Part shown: piece by piece, positions 9,212 through 17,452 of the stretch | How the letters are laid out: every line of letters starts with the position of its first letter | How positions within the stretch are numbered: position 1 is the first letter of the stretch | Assembly: GCA_023301725.1 (NCBI GenBank) | Contig: JALZUD010000116.1 | Span: forward strand, 1-38,796 | DNA: 38,796 bases | Source of the DNA: Granulosicoccus sp. | GTDB lineage: Bacteria > Pseudomonadota > Gammaproteobacteria > Granulosicoccales > Granulosicoccaceae | Direction of reading: 5' to 3' | Program-made: the position numbers and the translations under genes | Notes under the pieces: generated by a model | The model's database searches: none | Seen by the model: only the letters and a program-made list of their open reading frames with translations | Told to the model about the DNA's origin: nothing

Positions 9212-10446
9212 CAGGAGGCTCTAGTTAAAGGTTCTTCAACGCGGTAGTTGCGAAGTGTTTTTGTATACCACTCAACAAATTGTGCAACACCTTCCTCGTG
9301 AATCTCTGAATACGGTCCAGGCTCATACGCTGGCGACTGGATGCCCTGCTGACACATCTCCACCACAACCTTATCTTCAGCGTTGGTGGCTTCCCATACC
9401 TCAGTTAACATTTTTAATGAATAGTCACGACCCTCTTGTGCATCTTTGTGGACGATCCATTTGGTAGTAACTTGCGTGTGTGTTGCATCTATTGGTGTCA
9501 CTCTGAACAAGATGGAGTGATCTGACAAAAAGTGATTCCAGGTGGTGGGATAGTTGAACATCAGCAATGCACCTGCTTGCTTGAACGGGAAAATGCTCAG
9601 AGGTTTTTGTACAGCCACTTTGCCATTGGCGGTGTAGCTCTCCGCCTCCCCCAACAGCGGCGTGCGAACGTAGCGCCAGATTCCATCCTTAGCCATCACA
9701 TAACCCGATGGCGCACCCGCAGCTTCACATTTCTCATTGTGCGCATCGAACAAAGGGTGCTGTTCATCCGCTCCGCCATTGCCAATGGATACAGGGTCAT
9801 CTAAAAAGGTGCGGCATAGCATGGGGTGATTGCCCGAACAGTGGTAACACTCGCGATTGTTTTCAAATACCAATTTCCAGTTGCCTGATTCGACGATGGT
9901 ACTTTCGAAAGCAACTTTGCCTTCTTGCAAAATATGTGGAGCAAGATAGTCAGCTGAATGTGATTCGAAGCTTGTAAAATCTGGCGCTTGGTCTGCCAGA
10001 CAAATGTAGACCAATGCACCTGCCTCTTTACAATGAACCGCCTTCAAACCATGGTTGGCAGGGTCAAAATCTGCTCCCATATCGCGGGCAAATAGTAGGC
10101 GTCCATCCAGTTCATATGTCCACTGATGGTAAGGGCAAACAAGTTTGGGAACACTACCCTTGTTAGCAGTACACAAGGTAGCTCCACGATGCCGGCATAC
10201 ATTGTGAAAGGCACGGATCTGGTTGTCCGCGTCTCGCACAATAACCACCGAGTAACGCCCTACGGTGTGGGTCACAAAATCACCTGGTGAAGGTATTTCG
10301 CAAGCAGGTATGGCAAACAGCCAGTGGCTATAGAAAATGCTGCGTAAGTCGTGCTCGAACACCGAATCGTCGGTGTAGAAAGCCTGTGGCAAGGTATGGC
10401 CTGGCTTGTGCGAGGCTAACAATGTCTGGATATCGCGTTCCAACAT
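9211..10446 (-). CDS. gbcA: Rieske non-heme iron N-demethylase, GbcA/stachydrine demethylase-like
   Basis: The 411-residue oxygenase alpha subunit has a Rieske cluster site C84-x-H86 ... C104-x2-H107 (CRHRGA, CPYHQW). The mononuclear iron site is NNRECYHCSGNHP, giving H202 and H207, with a downstream acidic ligand expected. The pattern QWTYELDGRLLFA..MGADFD and TKWIVHKDAQEGRDY resembles GbcA, the glycine-betaine demethylase of Pseudomonas, and relatives acting on stachydrine or hydroxyproline betaine. It removes an N-methyl group as formaldehyde using O2. It is first in the operon, with GGAAG upstream of the ATG and a palindromic operator about 94 bases upstream. With a DapA-like and a DAO gene downstream, a cyclic betaine is a better guess than glycine betaine. 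Confidence 0.88.
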   Translation of the reverse strand: MLERDIQTLLASHKPGHTLPQAFYTDDSVFEHDLRSIFYSHWLFAIPACEIPSPGDFVTHTVGRYSVVIVRDADNQIRAFHNVCRHRGATLCTANKGSVPKLVCPYHQWTYELDGRLLFARDMGADFDPANHGLKAVHCKEAGALVYICLADQAPDFTSFESHSADYLAPHILQEGKVAFESTIVESGNWKLVFENNRECYHCSGNHPMLCRTFLDDPVSIGNGGADEQHPLFDAHNEKCEAAGAPSGYVMAKDGIWRYVRTPLLGEAESYTANGKVAVQKPLSIFPFKQAGALLMFNYPTTWNHFLSDHSILFRVTPIDATHTQVTTKWIVHKDAQEGRDYSLKMLTEVWEATNAEDKVVVEMCQQGIQSPAYEPGPYSEIHEEGVAQFVEWYTKTLRNYRVEEPLTRAS

Positions 10447-10539
10447 ACTGAACTACTTCCGCTGAATAGATGATTGAGTGAATCACTTTGATACTGACCA
10501 CAACGAGCCCATGGCTTTTGGCCACGGTTTTCTCATGTC

Positions 10540-10560
10540 TTGTATATTGCGTGTATACAA
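10540..10560. promoter_or_regulatory. Probable GntR operator upstream of the demethylase operon
   Basis: TTGTATA at 10540-10546 and TATACAA at 10554-10560 form a perfect 7-base inverted repeat with a 7-base spacer. The right arm is part of GTATAC, so a shorter TTGTATACAA-like palindrome also overlaps it. Such TTGTATACAA words are typical of FCD-type GntR operators. It is the only obvious palindrome between the MFS gene and the Rieske gene, about 94 bases upstream of the oxygenase ATG. Confidence 0.55.
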
Positions 10561-10601
10561 TAAGTAGAGCAATAGGTCAACAATTGCCAACAGCCAAATG
10601 C

Positions 10602-11999
10602 TCAACCTGAGCTTGCGCCTGCTGCTGAACCCTGACGTGTAAACCTAGCCAAGCTTGTACAGCCTGCGAGTAGAGCTAGTGTGGCTGCTACTCCAAAAGC
10701 TATAGTTTCTGCATTTTCAGGAAAAAAATCAAACATCAATGCGGCTAAGCTGGCTCCCATCGTCATACCAAAAACGCGGGCTGCAGCGAGCATGCCGCCA
10801 GCCGCCCCAGCTCGAACTCTTGGTGCACAGGTCAGCAATACGCGATTGTTTGGGGTCTGAAATAATCCGAAACCTACCCCACATATTGCGGTGCGCCAAA
10901 CGATATCCGGCACAGTAGCGGCATCATTAAGCAAGGCAAGTGAGCCAAGACCAAAGGCAAAAATAGTCATTCCAAACGCCCCAAGGGTTCCCGCTGAGAC
11001 CTTATCTGAGAGTCTGCCCGCAAGTGGTGCCACGATGCCAAGCATCACCGGCCAAGGTGTCATCAACAGGCCTGTACTCACTTGATCATAACCAAGTTTA
11101 TCCTGTAGATAAAAAGGCAGCGCCAGAAAAGCCAATGCCCACGCTGCGAAGGAGCATACCGAGCCCACAACCGATAGAACGAACGGTGGGATAGCAAGAA
11201 GATCCAGAGGAAGTAGCGGCGAACTTTGTGTGCGTTGTTGTTTTACCAACAGTATTCCTGCAACTACTGCTGTCATCAGTAAGGCAATAGCCAATGGCGT
11301 GTTGTTATCGGCGTGTGTAAAGAGATCAATGCCAATGAAGAGCGCTACAAATACGATGACATTTAAGACAGCGCCAAGTCGATCAAAGGGTTTGTCACTA
11401 AGTTCAGACGCTGGTAAATGACGAGAAGCCAGCATGACTCCGACGATTCCAAATGGAAGATTGATGGCAAACAACCAAGGCCAACTCGCTACTGACAAAA
11501 TACCGGCCGCTATCGTCGGACCTGCTGCGGCTGCAGTCGAGACGACCAAAGCGTTCCAGCCAATGCCACGTCCCAGCATATTTTGAGGCCAAATGTAGCG
11601 CAGCAATGCACCGTTAACACTCATAATTCCAGCTGCACCCAACCCCTGCAGCGAACGGGCTGCCACCAGACTGGATAATGTGCCCGCTAGTGCGCAGGCG
11701 AGTGAGCCTATGGTGAACATTACAAGTCCACTCACAAAAATGCGCCTGTACCCTACTCGCTCGCCGAGCGCTGCCAAGGGAAACAGCGACACCACAATAA
11801 CCAGCTGGTAAGCGTTAACAATCCATATAGCCGATGCAGCCTGTACCTCTAGCACACCCACTATGCTGGGCAGGGCCACGTTGATGACAGAACCGTCCAG
11901 AACGGCCATGGTGATACCAGAGGCCGTGGCAAGAAACGCCCATCGACGAAAGGGCTGCTCTAAACCATCAGTGGGTATACCGCTTTGACGTGTCGACAT
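10602..11999 (-). CDS. MFS drug/solute exporter, DHA2 (EmrB/QacA) family
   Basis: The 465-residue protein is almost entirely hydrophobic, with about 14 predicted membrane segments. It has the DHA2 motif LDGSVINVALPSI in helix 1, WIVNAYQL at helix 2, the loop 2-3 motif GERVGYRRIF, and GLGAAGIMSVNGALLRYIW. These proteins are proton antiporters exporting drugs, dyes or metabolites across the inner membrane. The ATG at 11999 is divergent from the Crp/Fnr gene, and the roughly 80-base gap between them must hold both promoters, so the Crp-type protein may regulate it. It points toward the demethylase operon but ends 156 bases before it, and there is no sign that it is the uptake system for that pathway. 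Confidence 0.88.
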   Translation of the reverse strand: MSTRQSGIPTDGLEQPFRRWAFLATASGITMAVLDGSVINVALPSIVGVLEVQAASAIWIVNAYQLVIVVSLFPLAALGERVGYRRIFVSGLVMFTIGSLACALAGTLSSLVAARSLQGLGAAGIMSVNGALLRYIWPQNMLGRGIGWNALVVSTAAAAGPTIAAGILSVASWPWLFAINLPFGIVGVMLASRHLPASELSDKPFDRLGAVLNVIVFVALFIGIDLFTHADNNTPLAIALLMTAVVAGILLVKQQRTQSSPLLPLDLLAIPPFVLSVVGSVCSFAAWALAFLALPFYLQDKLGYDQVSTGLLMTPWPVMLGIVAPLAGRLSDKVSAGTLGAFGMTIFAFGLGSLALLNDAATVPDIVWRTAICGVGFGLFQTPNNRVLLTCAPRVRAGAAGGMLAAARVFGMTMGASLAALMFDFFPENAETIAFGVAATLALLAGCTSLARFTRQGSAAGASSG

Positions 12000-12079
12000 A
12001 TACTAGATCTCTACTCGTTAGCGGTGCCGATGCCACTGGTTGGTTAAGTTTACAGATCGACACCCGTGCTAACAAGGGA

Positions 12080-12775
12080 ATGCCAGCCGCTCAGTCTATA
12101 CTCGACCCGTGCGCGCGACTCAAGCAACAAAATTACGGTACACATGTAATGGTTAATCACAGCAGATCTTTACCCGCTGAATTTGATCTTTGTAAACCCG
12201 CCTCAATGCCAACAGGCACCATCCTATTTAGCGCGGGTGATAAGTGCAGTCTATTCGTTTTTGTCATTTCAGGACGAATACGCGTAGACCTAGCATCTGA
12301 ATCTGGCGGTAGACTGCTGCTGTATCGGATAAATCCAGACGATACCTGCGTATTGACAACATCGTGCCTACTGAGTGGGGATTCGTATTGTGCAGAGGCA
12401 ACTGTCGAGGAAGACGTATCACTACTGACTATGCCAGCTGATCAGTTTTTTAGCTCGATGGAGACTTCTCAGGTGTTCCGTTCCTTTGTATTTTCATCGT
12501 TCTCGCAACGTCTCAGCTCGTTGATGACAAAACTCGATGAGGTCGCTTTTCGCTCCATAGACTGTCGACTCGCAGCGTCTCTTCTCTTGCATGCAAAAGA
12601 TGGAATCACTGTTAACACGACACACGATCAGTTGGCTGCTGAAATAGGAACAGCGCGCGAAGTAATCAGTCGTAAACTCTCTCAATGGGATGCAGCCGAC
12701 ATCATTAAAAAGAGGCGCGGAGAAATTCTATTACTAGCTGTTGGACGCCTAAAATCTATGGCTGATGATCGTTAA
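12080..12775 (+). CDS. Crp/Fnr family transcriptional regulator
   Basis: The N-terminal cyclic-nucleotide-binding-like beta barrel is visible in GTILFSAGDKCSLFVFVISGRIRVDL and VLTTSCLLSGDSYCAEA. A long dimerisation helix follows (FRSFVFSSFSQRLSSLMTKLDEVAF), then a winged helix with NTTHDQLAAEIGTAREVISRKLSQW. The fold and the TTSCLLSG..Y motif resemble a Crp branch often found next to DUF2892/rhodanese genes. The open frame extends to 11990 and would overlap the divergent MFS start, so a later start is likely. I choose the ATG at 12080 (231 residues); the ATG at 12149 (208 residues) is possible. Cys residues in the sensor domain (DKC, TSC, YCA) could be redox-active, which is inference. Confidence 0.82.
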   Translation: MPAAQSILDPCARLKQQNYGTHVMVNHSRSLPAEFDLCKPASMPTGTILFSAGDKCSLFVFVISGRIRVDLASESGGRLLLYRINPDDTCVLTTSCLLSGDSYCAEATVEEDVSLLTMPADQFFSSMETSQVFRSFVFSSFSQRLSSLMTKLDEVAFRSIDCRLAASLLLHAKDGITVNTTHDQLAAEIGTAREVISRKLSQWDAADIIKKRRGEILLLAVGRLKSMADDR

Positions 12776-12896
12776 AGGGTGAGGTTGCCCGTCTGTTGTG
12801 TGCTTCAGCTTGGTTCTGGTTGGTGGCAGAGCCAAGCGGTCATCATCGCCTCTAGGCAGTGAGGCCGCAACAAACAGAAAAATCGTCGGCCCATTG

Positions 12897-12909
12897 GTGA
12901 CAATGTCAC
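12897..12909. promoter_or_regulatory. Short palindrome GTGAC-N3-GTCAC upstream of the DUF2892 gene
   Basis: GTGAC and GTCAC form a perfect 5-base inverted repeat around AAT, about 60 bases upstream of the DUF2892 start and downstream of the Crp/Fnr gene. The half-sites resemble the GTGA/TCAC cores of Crp-type operators, but the 3-base spacer is shorter than the canonical 6. It is a candidate binding site for the adjacent regulator. The rest of the 195-base gap shows nothing clear. Confidence 0.3.
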
Positions 12910-12969
12910 TGAGTAAATAAGCGATTAGCTTGTAATGTACGCCTTTAAACACAACTACAGGAAAAACAC

Positions 12970-13179
12970 ATGAGTTTAATTGCTAACGTCGGTTCGCTTG
13001 ACAAAATTCTACGTATTGTTGCGGGTGTTGTGCTGGCTGGAATCGCTTTGTTGAAACTAGATGGTACTGCCACCTTGATTGCGCTTGTTGTTGGCATAGT
13101 GTTGATCGTGACGGCGGTGATAAATTTTTGCCCCCTCTATCGAATACTTGGGCTGCGAACAACAAAACCGTCTGCTTAG
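12970..13179 (+). CDS. DUF2892 small inner-membrane protein
   Basis: The 69-residue protein has two membrane helices (ILRIVAGVVLAGIALL and TLIALVVGIVLIVTAVINF) joined by a short loop, ending in the conserved FCPLYRILG motif with one Cys. This is the DUF2892 domain, also found as the C-terminal membrane part of the rhodanese protein YgaP. AGGAAA about six bases before the ATG is a good ribosome-binding site. It follows the Crp/Fnr gene on the same strand; this pairing often accompanies sulfide or sulfur handling, but no rhodanese is present here. Confidence 0.85.
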   Translation: MSLIANVGSLDKILRIVAGVVLAGIALLKLDGTATLIALVVGIVLIVTAVINFCPLYRILGLRTTKPSA

Positions 13180-13241
13180 GGAATATTCTTAAGTTCCAGC
13201 TACTCCGTTTTTTGGCACTTAAAGCAATATTCCCCCAATTC

Positions 13242-14156
13242 ATGTCATTTTCGAAAACAGATATCGGTAGTTTAGATCTGAACCTTGTGAACGCCCTCGT
13301 GGTCATTGTGGAAGAGCGCAGCACAACAGCCGCAGCTAGTCGCCTTGGATTGGCTCAATCCACTGTTTCAGGTACTCTGGCGCGTCTTCGTGATATTTTT
13401 GATGACAGACTGCTGGTGCGCGACGGTCAAACCATGACGCCAACTGCACGCGCACTTGAGATTGTAGAGGCTTGTAAACCGCACATCGATGCATTGATTG
13501 CAGCAGTGGGTGAGAATACGCCGTTTGACCCCCTCACAGCTGAGCAACATTTTCGCCTTGGATGTACGGATGCAGTGGCGCTTTCTATTCTTCCGCTACT
13601 TACGCAACGCCTCAGAGTTGAAGCGCCACTGTCTAACTTATCTGTGCGAATTGGTGACTATCGCGTTCTGCCTGACATGCTAGCAACGGGTGAGGTACAA
13701 ACGGTACTGGCCTACTTGCGAGACGATCTAGCACCCTCAACCAAAATACGAGTACTGAAGAGAACGCCATGGGTCGTTCTGCGAGATAGCAAACAACCGA
13801 AAATTTATGGTGTCGAGGATTTCTGTGCTCGCACGCATGTGCTCGTAACACCAGCTGGCGATTTGGATGGCTTTGTTGATGAAGAGCTGGCGCGTGTTGG
13901 TGCCTCAAGGCGCGTTGTGCTGGGTCTTTCAAGCTTTGCACTTTTGCAGACCACATTGCTTGGTACAGATCTCATCTCGACGGTGCCCCAATTTTTAGCA
14001 CAAGCTATTACAAAGGATGGCTTCTTGGCGCTAGACCCTTGTCCAGTTGACGTGCCCTCTATAAAAAATACACTGGCATGGCGTATCGTAGAGGATCGTA
14101 ATCCAGCAGAGCGGTGGTTTCGAAAGCTGATCGCCGAGGTGTTCGAACAAGCTTAA
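13242..14156 (+). CDS. LysR family transcriptional regulator
   Basis: From the ATG at 13242 the protein is 304 residues, the normal LysR length. The N-terminal winged helix reads LDLNLVNALVVIVEERSTTAAASRLGLAQSTVSGTLARLRDIFDDRLLVR, followed by the linker helix and a type 2 periplasmic-binding-like effector domain (FRLGCTDAVALSILPLL onward). The open frame extends upstream to 13128, but that would overlap the DUF2892 gene by about 50 bases and adds non-homologous residues. The DNA-binding part resembles the NodD/NahR-like branch. It lies 102 bases upstream of the DJ-1/PfpI gene in the same direction and may control it. Confidence 0.88.
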   Translation: MSFSKTDIGSLDLNLVNALVVIVEERSTTAAASRLGLAQSTVSGTLARLRDIFDDRLLVRDGQTMTPTARALEIVEACKPHIDALIAAVGENTPFDPLTAEQHFRLGCTDAVALSILPLLTQRLRVEAPLSNLSVRIGDYRVLPDMLATGEVQTVLAYLRDDLAPSTKIRVLKRTPWVVLRDSKQPKIYGVEDFCARTHVLVTPAGDLDGFVDEELARVGASRRVVLGLSSFALLQTTLLGTDLISTVPQFLAQAITKDGFLALDPCPVDVPSIKNTLAWRIVEDRNPAERWFRKLIAEVFEQA

Positions 14157-14230
14157 AGTGCCCATTGGGGTCTCCGATAGTGGGTATTGGCATTTCCGAT
14201 TTGGTAATCACCACAACACACACCACCATC

Positions 14231-14253
14231 TCTCCAAGATAAATTTTTGGAGA
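14231..14253 (+). promoter_or_regulatory. Hairpin covering the ribosome-binding site of the DJ-1/PfpI gene
   Basis: TCTCCAA (14231-14237) pairs perfectly with TTGGAGA (14247-14253) across a 9-base loop. The right arm contains the GGAG Shine-Dalgarno that lies 5-6 bases before the ATG at 14259. When folded in the mRNA, the site would be hidden. This could be a simple translational switch, such as thermal or protein-assisted melting, or it could be coincidence. Confidence 0.4.
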
Positions 14254-14258
14254 CTGAA

Positions 14259-14963
14259 ATGTCAGCTGTTTTAATCGTACTAACTTCGCACACGATCCTT
14301 GGCGATACGGGCAAGGAGACTGGATATTATTTTGATGAAATGGCAGCACCCTACTATGCCGCGGTTGATGCTGGCCACACGGTATCTATCGCCTCCATCG
14401 CAGGTGGCAATCCAACATACGATCCAGCCTCTGTAAACGATGACCCTACAAAGAATCCAGCACCTGTAGTGCGTTTTATGGATGACGCAGAGGCCATGGC
14501 AAAATTGCAAGGTACACCTGCCATTGGCGATATTAATCCGGCCGACTATGACGCTATCTTTCTAGCCGGTGGTCACGGAACCATGTTTGATTTCCCGGAC
14601 AGTGAACAGCTTAGTAAAGTTGTTAGTGCTATCTGGGATGGTGGTGGTGTTGTGTCAGCTGTATGTCACGGACCAGCAGGCCTTGTGAAGGCTGTAAAAG
14701 CTGATGGTACACCGCTTGTCGCTGGCCTGAGAGTCAGCGGATTTACTGACTCTGAGGAAGACGCTGTAGGGCTTAGCAGCGAGGTTCCATTTCTTCTGGA
14801 AGCGCGTTTGCGCGAGCTGGGCGGCAAGTTTGAAGGCGGTGAAAATTGGGTGCCTTTTGCTGTACGGGATGGACGCCTTGTTACGGGCCAGAACCCTGCG
14901 TCCGCACCGCAAGTTGGGAGCTTGATTGTCGAGGCATTGGCCGAAAGGCTAGCTAACAACTGA
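14259..14963 (+). CDS. DJ-1/PfpI family protein, Hsp31-like
   Basis: The 234-residue protein has the class I glutamine-amidotransferase-like fold of the DJ-1/PfpI superfamily: the GGHGTMFDFPD motif, the nucleophile elbow AVCHGPAGL with C136 and H137, and the Hsp31-type start TSHTILGDTGKETGYYFDE. Members act as glyoxalase III/deglycase-like enzymes, chaperones or proteases in carbonyl and oxidative stress. An upstream TTG at 14247 is in frame but would lie inside the ribosome-binding site; GGAGA before the ATG at 14259 decides the start. A LysR regulator precedes it and a convergent CHRD gene follows, with an inverted repeat between. Confidence 0.88.
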   Translation: MSAVLIVLTSHTILGDTGKETGYYFDEMAAPYYAAVDAGHTVSIASIAGGNPTYDPASVNDDPTKNPAPVVRFMDDAEAMAKLQGTPAIGDINPADYDAIFLAGGHGTMFDFPDSEQLSKVVSAIWDGGGVVSAVCHGPAGLVKAVKADGTPLVAGLRVSGFTDSEEDAVGLSSEVPFLLEARLRELGGKFEGGENWVPFAVRDGRLVTGQNPASAPQVGSLIVEALAERLANN

Positions 14964-15009
14964 CAGTTGGTCACCAGTGATCAGGTAAGTTTGAGTCGGT
15001 AATGATCAG

Positions 15010-15038
15010 TGTCACCCAACAAAAAAGATTGGGTGACA
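15010..15038. terminator. Inverted repeat between convergent genes, probable terminator
   Basis: TGTCACCCAA (15010-15019) and TTGGGTGACA (15029-15038) form a perfect 10-base stem with a 9-base A-rich loop. It sits between the stops of the DJ-1/PfpI gene (14963) and the convergent CHRD gene (15103). No strong T-run follows on either strand, so it is not a textbook intrinsic terminator, but position and stability favour transcript end formation in both directions. Confidence 0.5.
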
Positions 15039-15102
15039 TTGACCTATTCCTTCTCAACGATGAACATCGAAAGACTGCGGTTCATCTAGACGAAAGCGAC
15101 GT

Positions 15103-15903
15103 CTAGTTAGTGGTTGCGACTAATACTGAGGTAGGCGCTGACTCATTAGCCAGATTGTCGATTGCTACCACCTGATAATCATACGAAGTACCACGGTCCA
15201 ATCCAGAATCAAAGAAGCTATTGCCCTGCACACTGGCAAACACTTGCCCATCTCTGATGATGTTATAGGCAACGACATCGTCATCAGTCGAACGATCCCA
15301 GAATAATTCCAGTGCTGTTCCAGAGTAGACCAGTACTGTCACGTTCGCAGGCACACTAGGTGCGCCATCTGCACCCGTTTGACCATCATCGTCAGCGTGG
15401 ACGTGAATCTGATTTCGCAATTGTCCACGGACAGCACCTGCCGGGAAATCCGGGTTGTGCACATTGATATAGAACTGCTCAGGATTGTTGAGAATCCGCT
15501 GAACAATCCCCGGCTCTTCAGTCGGGAATCTGCCAGCTTCGCCTTCAGTCAGGCAATCGGCTGCATTACCGTCTTCTGGACCCGCTAAAACAGCCACTAT
15601 AGGGCCATTACTATCGCGCAAACCTTCATGTATGTGAGCCATCATTCCATCACCCACAGGTACTTCCTGAATCTTGTCTACCGTAAGTGAGTAGCACAAT
15701 GTAGTGGTGTCGCCATCTATGCCAAACACGTGACCACGACCAAAGCCATCGGGATCGCCAACCAAACGAGTTGTTGGATCAGAACCCACCTCCTCACGAC
15801 CATCAAGATCTGCTTCCAGAACCTCGTTAGTATGACCCGCTAATGCACCGGCGCTGATGCTAAGCGCTGCTAATAATGCAGTACTAATTATTGTTTTTTT
15901 CAT
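15103..15903 (-). CDS. Exported CHRD-domain protein with C-terminal Fn3-like domain
   Basis: From the ATG at 15903 (AGGAAA upstream) the protein is 266 residues. Residues 1-22 form a Sec signal peptide (MKKTIISTALLAALSISAGALA). A CHRD domain (chordin-like fold) spans about 25-170, with typical words LCYSLTVDKI, AHIHEGLRDSNGPIVAVL and FYINVHNPDFPAGAVRGQL. A fibronectin type III-like segment covers about 180-266 (PSVPANVTVLVYSGTALELFWDRS, YNIIRDG, YDYQVVAID). The linker carries HVHADDD. Role unknown; CHRD proteins are typically secreted or cell-surface. The frame extends upstream to 15993 without support. Confidence 0.85.
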   Translation of the reverse strand: MKKTIISTALLAALSISAGALAGHTNEVLEADLDGREEVGSDPTTRLVGDPDGFGRGHVFGIDGDTTTLCYSLTVDKIQEVPVGDGMMAHIHEGLRDSNGPIVAVLAGPEDGNAADCLTEGEAGRFPTEEPGIVQRILNNPEQFYINVHNPDFPAGAVRGQLRNQIHVHADDDGQTGADGAPSVPANVTVLVYSGTALELFWDRSTDDDVVAYNIIRDGQVFASVQGNSFFDSGLDRGTSYDYQVVAIDNLANESAPTSVLVATTN

Positions 15904-16083
15904 TGAATTTTTCCTGATTTTCCCATGGTGAGTAAAGTGTCCTTGCTTGTCAGAGGAACTCCTCCCATTGAGCGTTACGCACAGGTATCTCAAAAAGTTG
16001 CCATAACCGAGGGAGGCGCCAGTTAATTTCTGTCACATCGGTTTATAGGCCTACTTTATCTGTGGGAGACCTATACTTGCTAG

Positions 16084-17337
16084 ATGTCCTCCTCATCCAA
16101 ACGTCGGGCCCCAACCCCGATATTCGACAATATCAATAGAATCGATCCCAGTAGCCCACCTTTTTCATTGGCAACGCTTGATTGTTCGATTGACATTGGC
16201 GTACTAGCAGAGGATGCACGTCTGGTTGCACGCTTTTTACTCAGCTACGACGGCAGCACCGCCACGTTCAACGCGTATCGGCGAGATATAGAGCGCTTGT
16301 GCCAGTGGAGCTGGCTAATCAATGAGTCTTCAATTTGTACACTCACACGTGATGATATTGAGCAGTTTGTGCGTTTTACGCTGGCGCCCCCGAAAGCCTG
16401 GATCGGCGTGAAGAATGTCGCCAGATTCTCAAAGATCAATGGCGAACGTGTGGGCAATCCGAATTGGCGTCCATTTGTGGCTGCTGTCTCCAAGGAAGCC
16501 TTCGAGTCGGGTGAAGTTCCTAGCATCATAAATTACTCACCTTCGCATGCAACGACCAAAGCCACATTCACCGCCCTGTCCTCCTTCTATGATTATCTTT
16601 TGTCTGAGTCCGTCATTTCCAGCAACCCAGTTAAAACGATCCGGCAAAAAAGCAAATTCATCCGTAAAGATCACAATGCTGCCGTTGTGCGTCGCCTCAG
16701 TAATTTGCAGTGGGATTATCTGATAGAGACTGCCGAGCAGATGGCGACAGAGGACCCCGAAAATCATGAAAGAACACTATTTATCGTCACCGCTCTTTTT
16801 GGTATGTACTTACGAATATCCGAACTTGTGGCCGATGAAAGGTCTGCTCCAGTCATGGGAGATTTTCGAGCCGATATAGATCAGAATTGGTGGTTCCATG
16901 TCACAGGCAAGGGAAATAAAGACCGCACAGTCAGTGTCAGTCAGGACATGCTCACGGCACTCAAACGGTACCGACGTTCTTTATCGCTAGCAGCTCTGCC
17001 TACGCCGAGTGAAATGCACCCATTAATTCCGAAAGTTAGAGGCTCAGGCGCAGTTAGTAGCACTCGACATATTCGTCTCATAGTGCAGCGCTGTTTTGAT
17101 GCAGCTCTTGCTCGCATGGTCGCTGATGGAATGAGCAACGATGCCAAGGAGCTTAAAGAATCTACGGTTCACTGGCTTAGACATACGGGTATATCTGAGG
17201 ACGTGAAAGTCAGGCCTCGAGAACACGTTCGGGATGATGCTGGGCATGCGTCTATGGCTACAACTGACAGATATATTGATAGCGATCGCCGTGAAAGGCA
17301 TCAAACTGCTAGAACAAAAAGGATTCGGGATCGTTAG
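16084..17337 (+). CDS. Tyrosine recombinase / site-specific integrase
   Basis: The 417-residue protein has an N-terminal SAM-like core-binding domain (about 45-200: ARFLLSYDGSTATFNAYRRDIERLCQW) and a C-terminal catalytic domain. Visible active-site residues are R in YLRISEL, K in GKGNKDR, H-x-x-R in HWLRHTG, H in DAGHASMATTDRY and the nucleophile Y in that last block. All six expected positions look intact, so it should be active. No excisionase, att-like direct repeats or cargo genes are obvious. Two short tandem arrays start within ten bases of its stop. It could be a stranded integrase of an island lying to either side, or a housekeeping-type recombinase. Confidence 0.88.
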   Translation: MSSSSKRRAPTPIFDNINRIDPSSPPFSLATLDCSIDIGVLAEDARLVARFLLSYDGSTATFNAYRRDIERLCQWSWLINESSICTLTRDDIEQFVRFTLAPPKAWIGVKNVARFSKINGERVGNPNWRPFVAAVSKEAFESGEVPSIINYSPSHATTKATFTALSSFYDYLLSESVISSNPVKTIRQKSKFIRKDHNAAVVRRLSNLQWDYLIETAEQMATEDPENHERTLFIVTALFGMYLRISELVADERSAPVMGDFRADIDQNWWFHVTGKGNKDRTVSVSQDMLTALKRYRRSLSLAALPTPSEMHPLIPKVRGSGAVSSTRHIRLIVQRCFDAALARMVADGMSNDAKELKESTVHWLRHTGISEDVKVRPREHVRDDAGHASMATTDRYIDSDRRERHQTARTKRIRDR

Positions 17338-17349
17338 CGATAGATACAA

Positions 17350-17452
17350 ACTATCCACACACATACGCACATACGCACTCACATACACACGAGCACGCAC
17401 ACGAACACGAACACGAACACGCACACAAACACGCACACGCACATACGCAAAC
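17350..17452. repeat. Degenerate hexamer (ACACGN-like) tandem repeat
   Basis: About 100 bases of loosely six-base periodic A/C-rich sequence (acatac, gcacat, acacga, acacgc) begin just after the integrase stop. The strand is almost free of G-rich words and runs directly into the AGCTAAAC array. It would translate as Arg-Thr repeats, which is why long false reading frames appear on both strands. The drift between units suggests an older array than the perfect octamers next to it. Confidence 0.75.
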
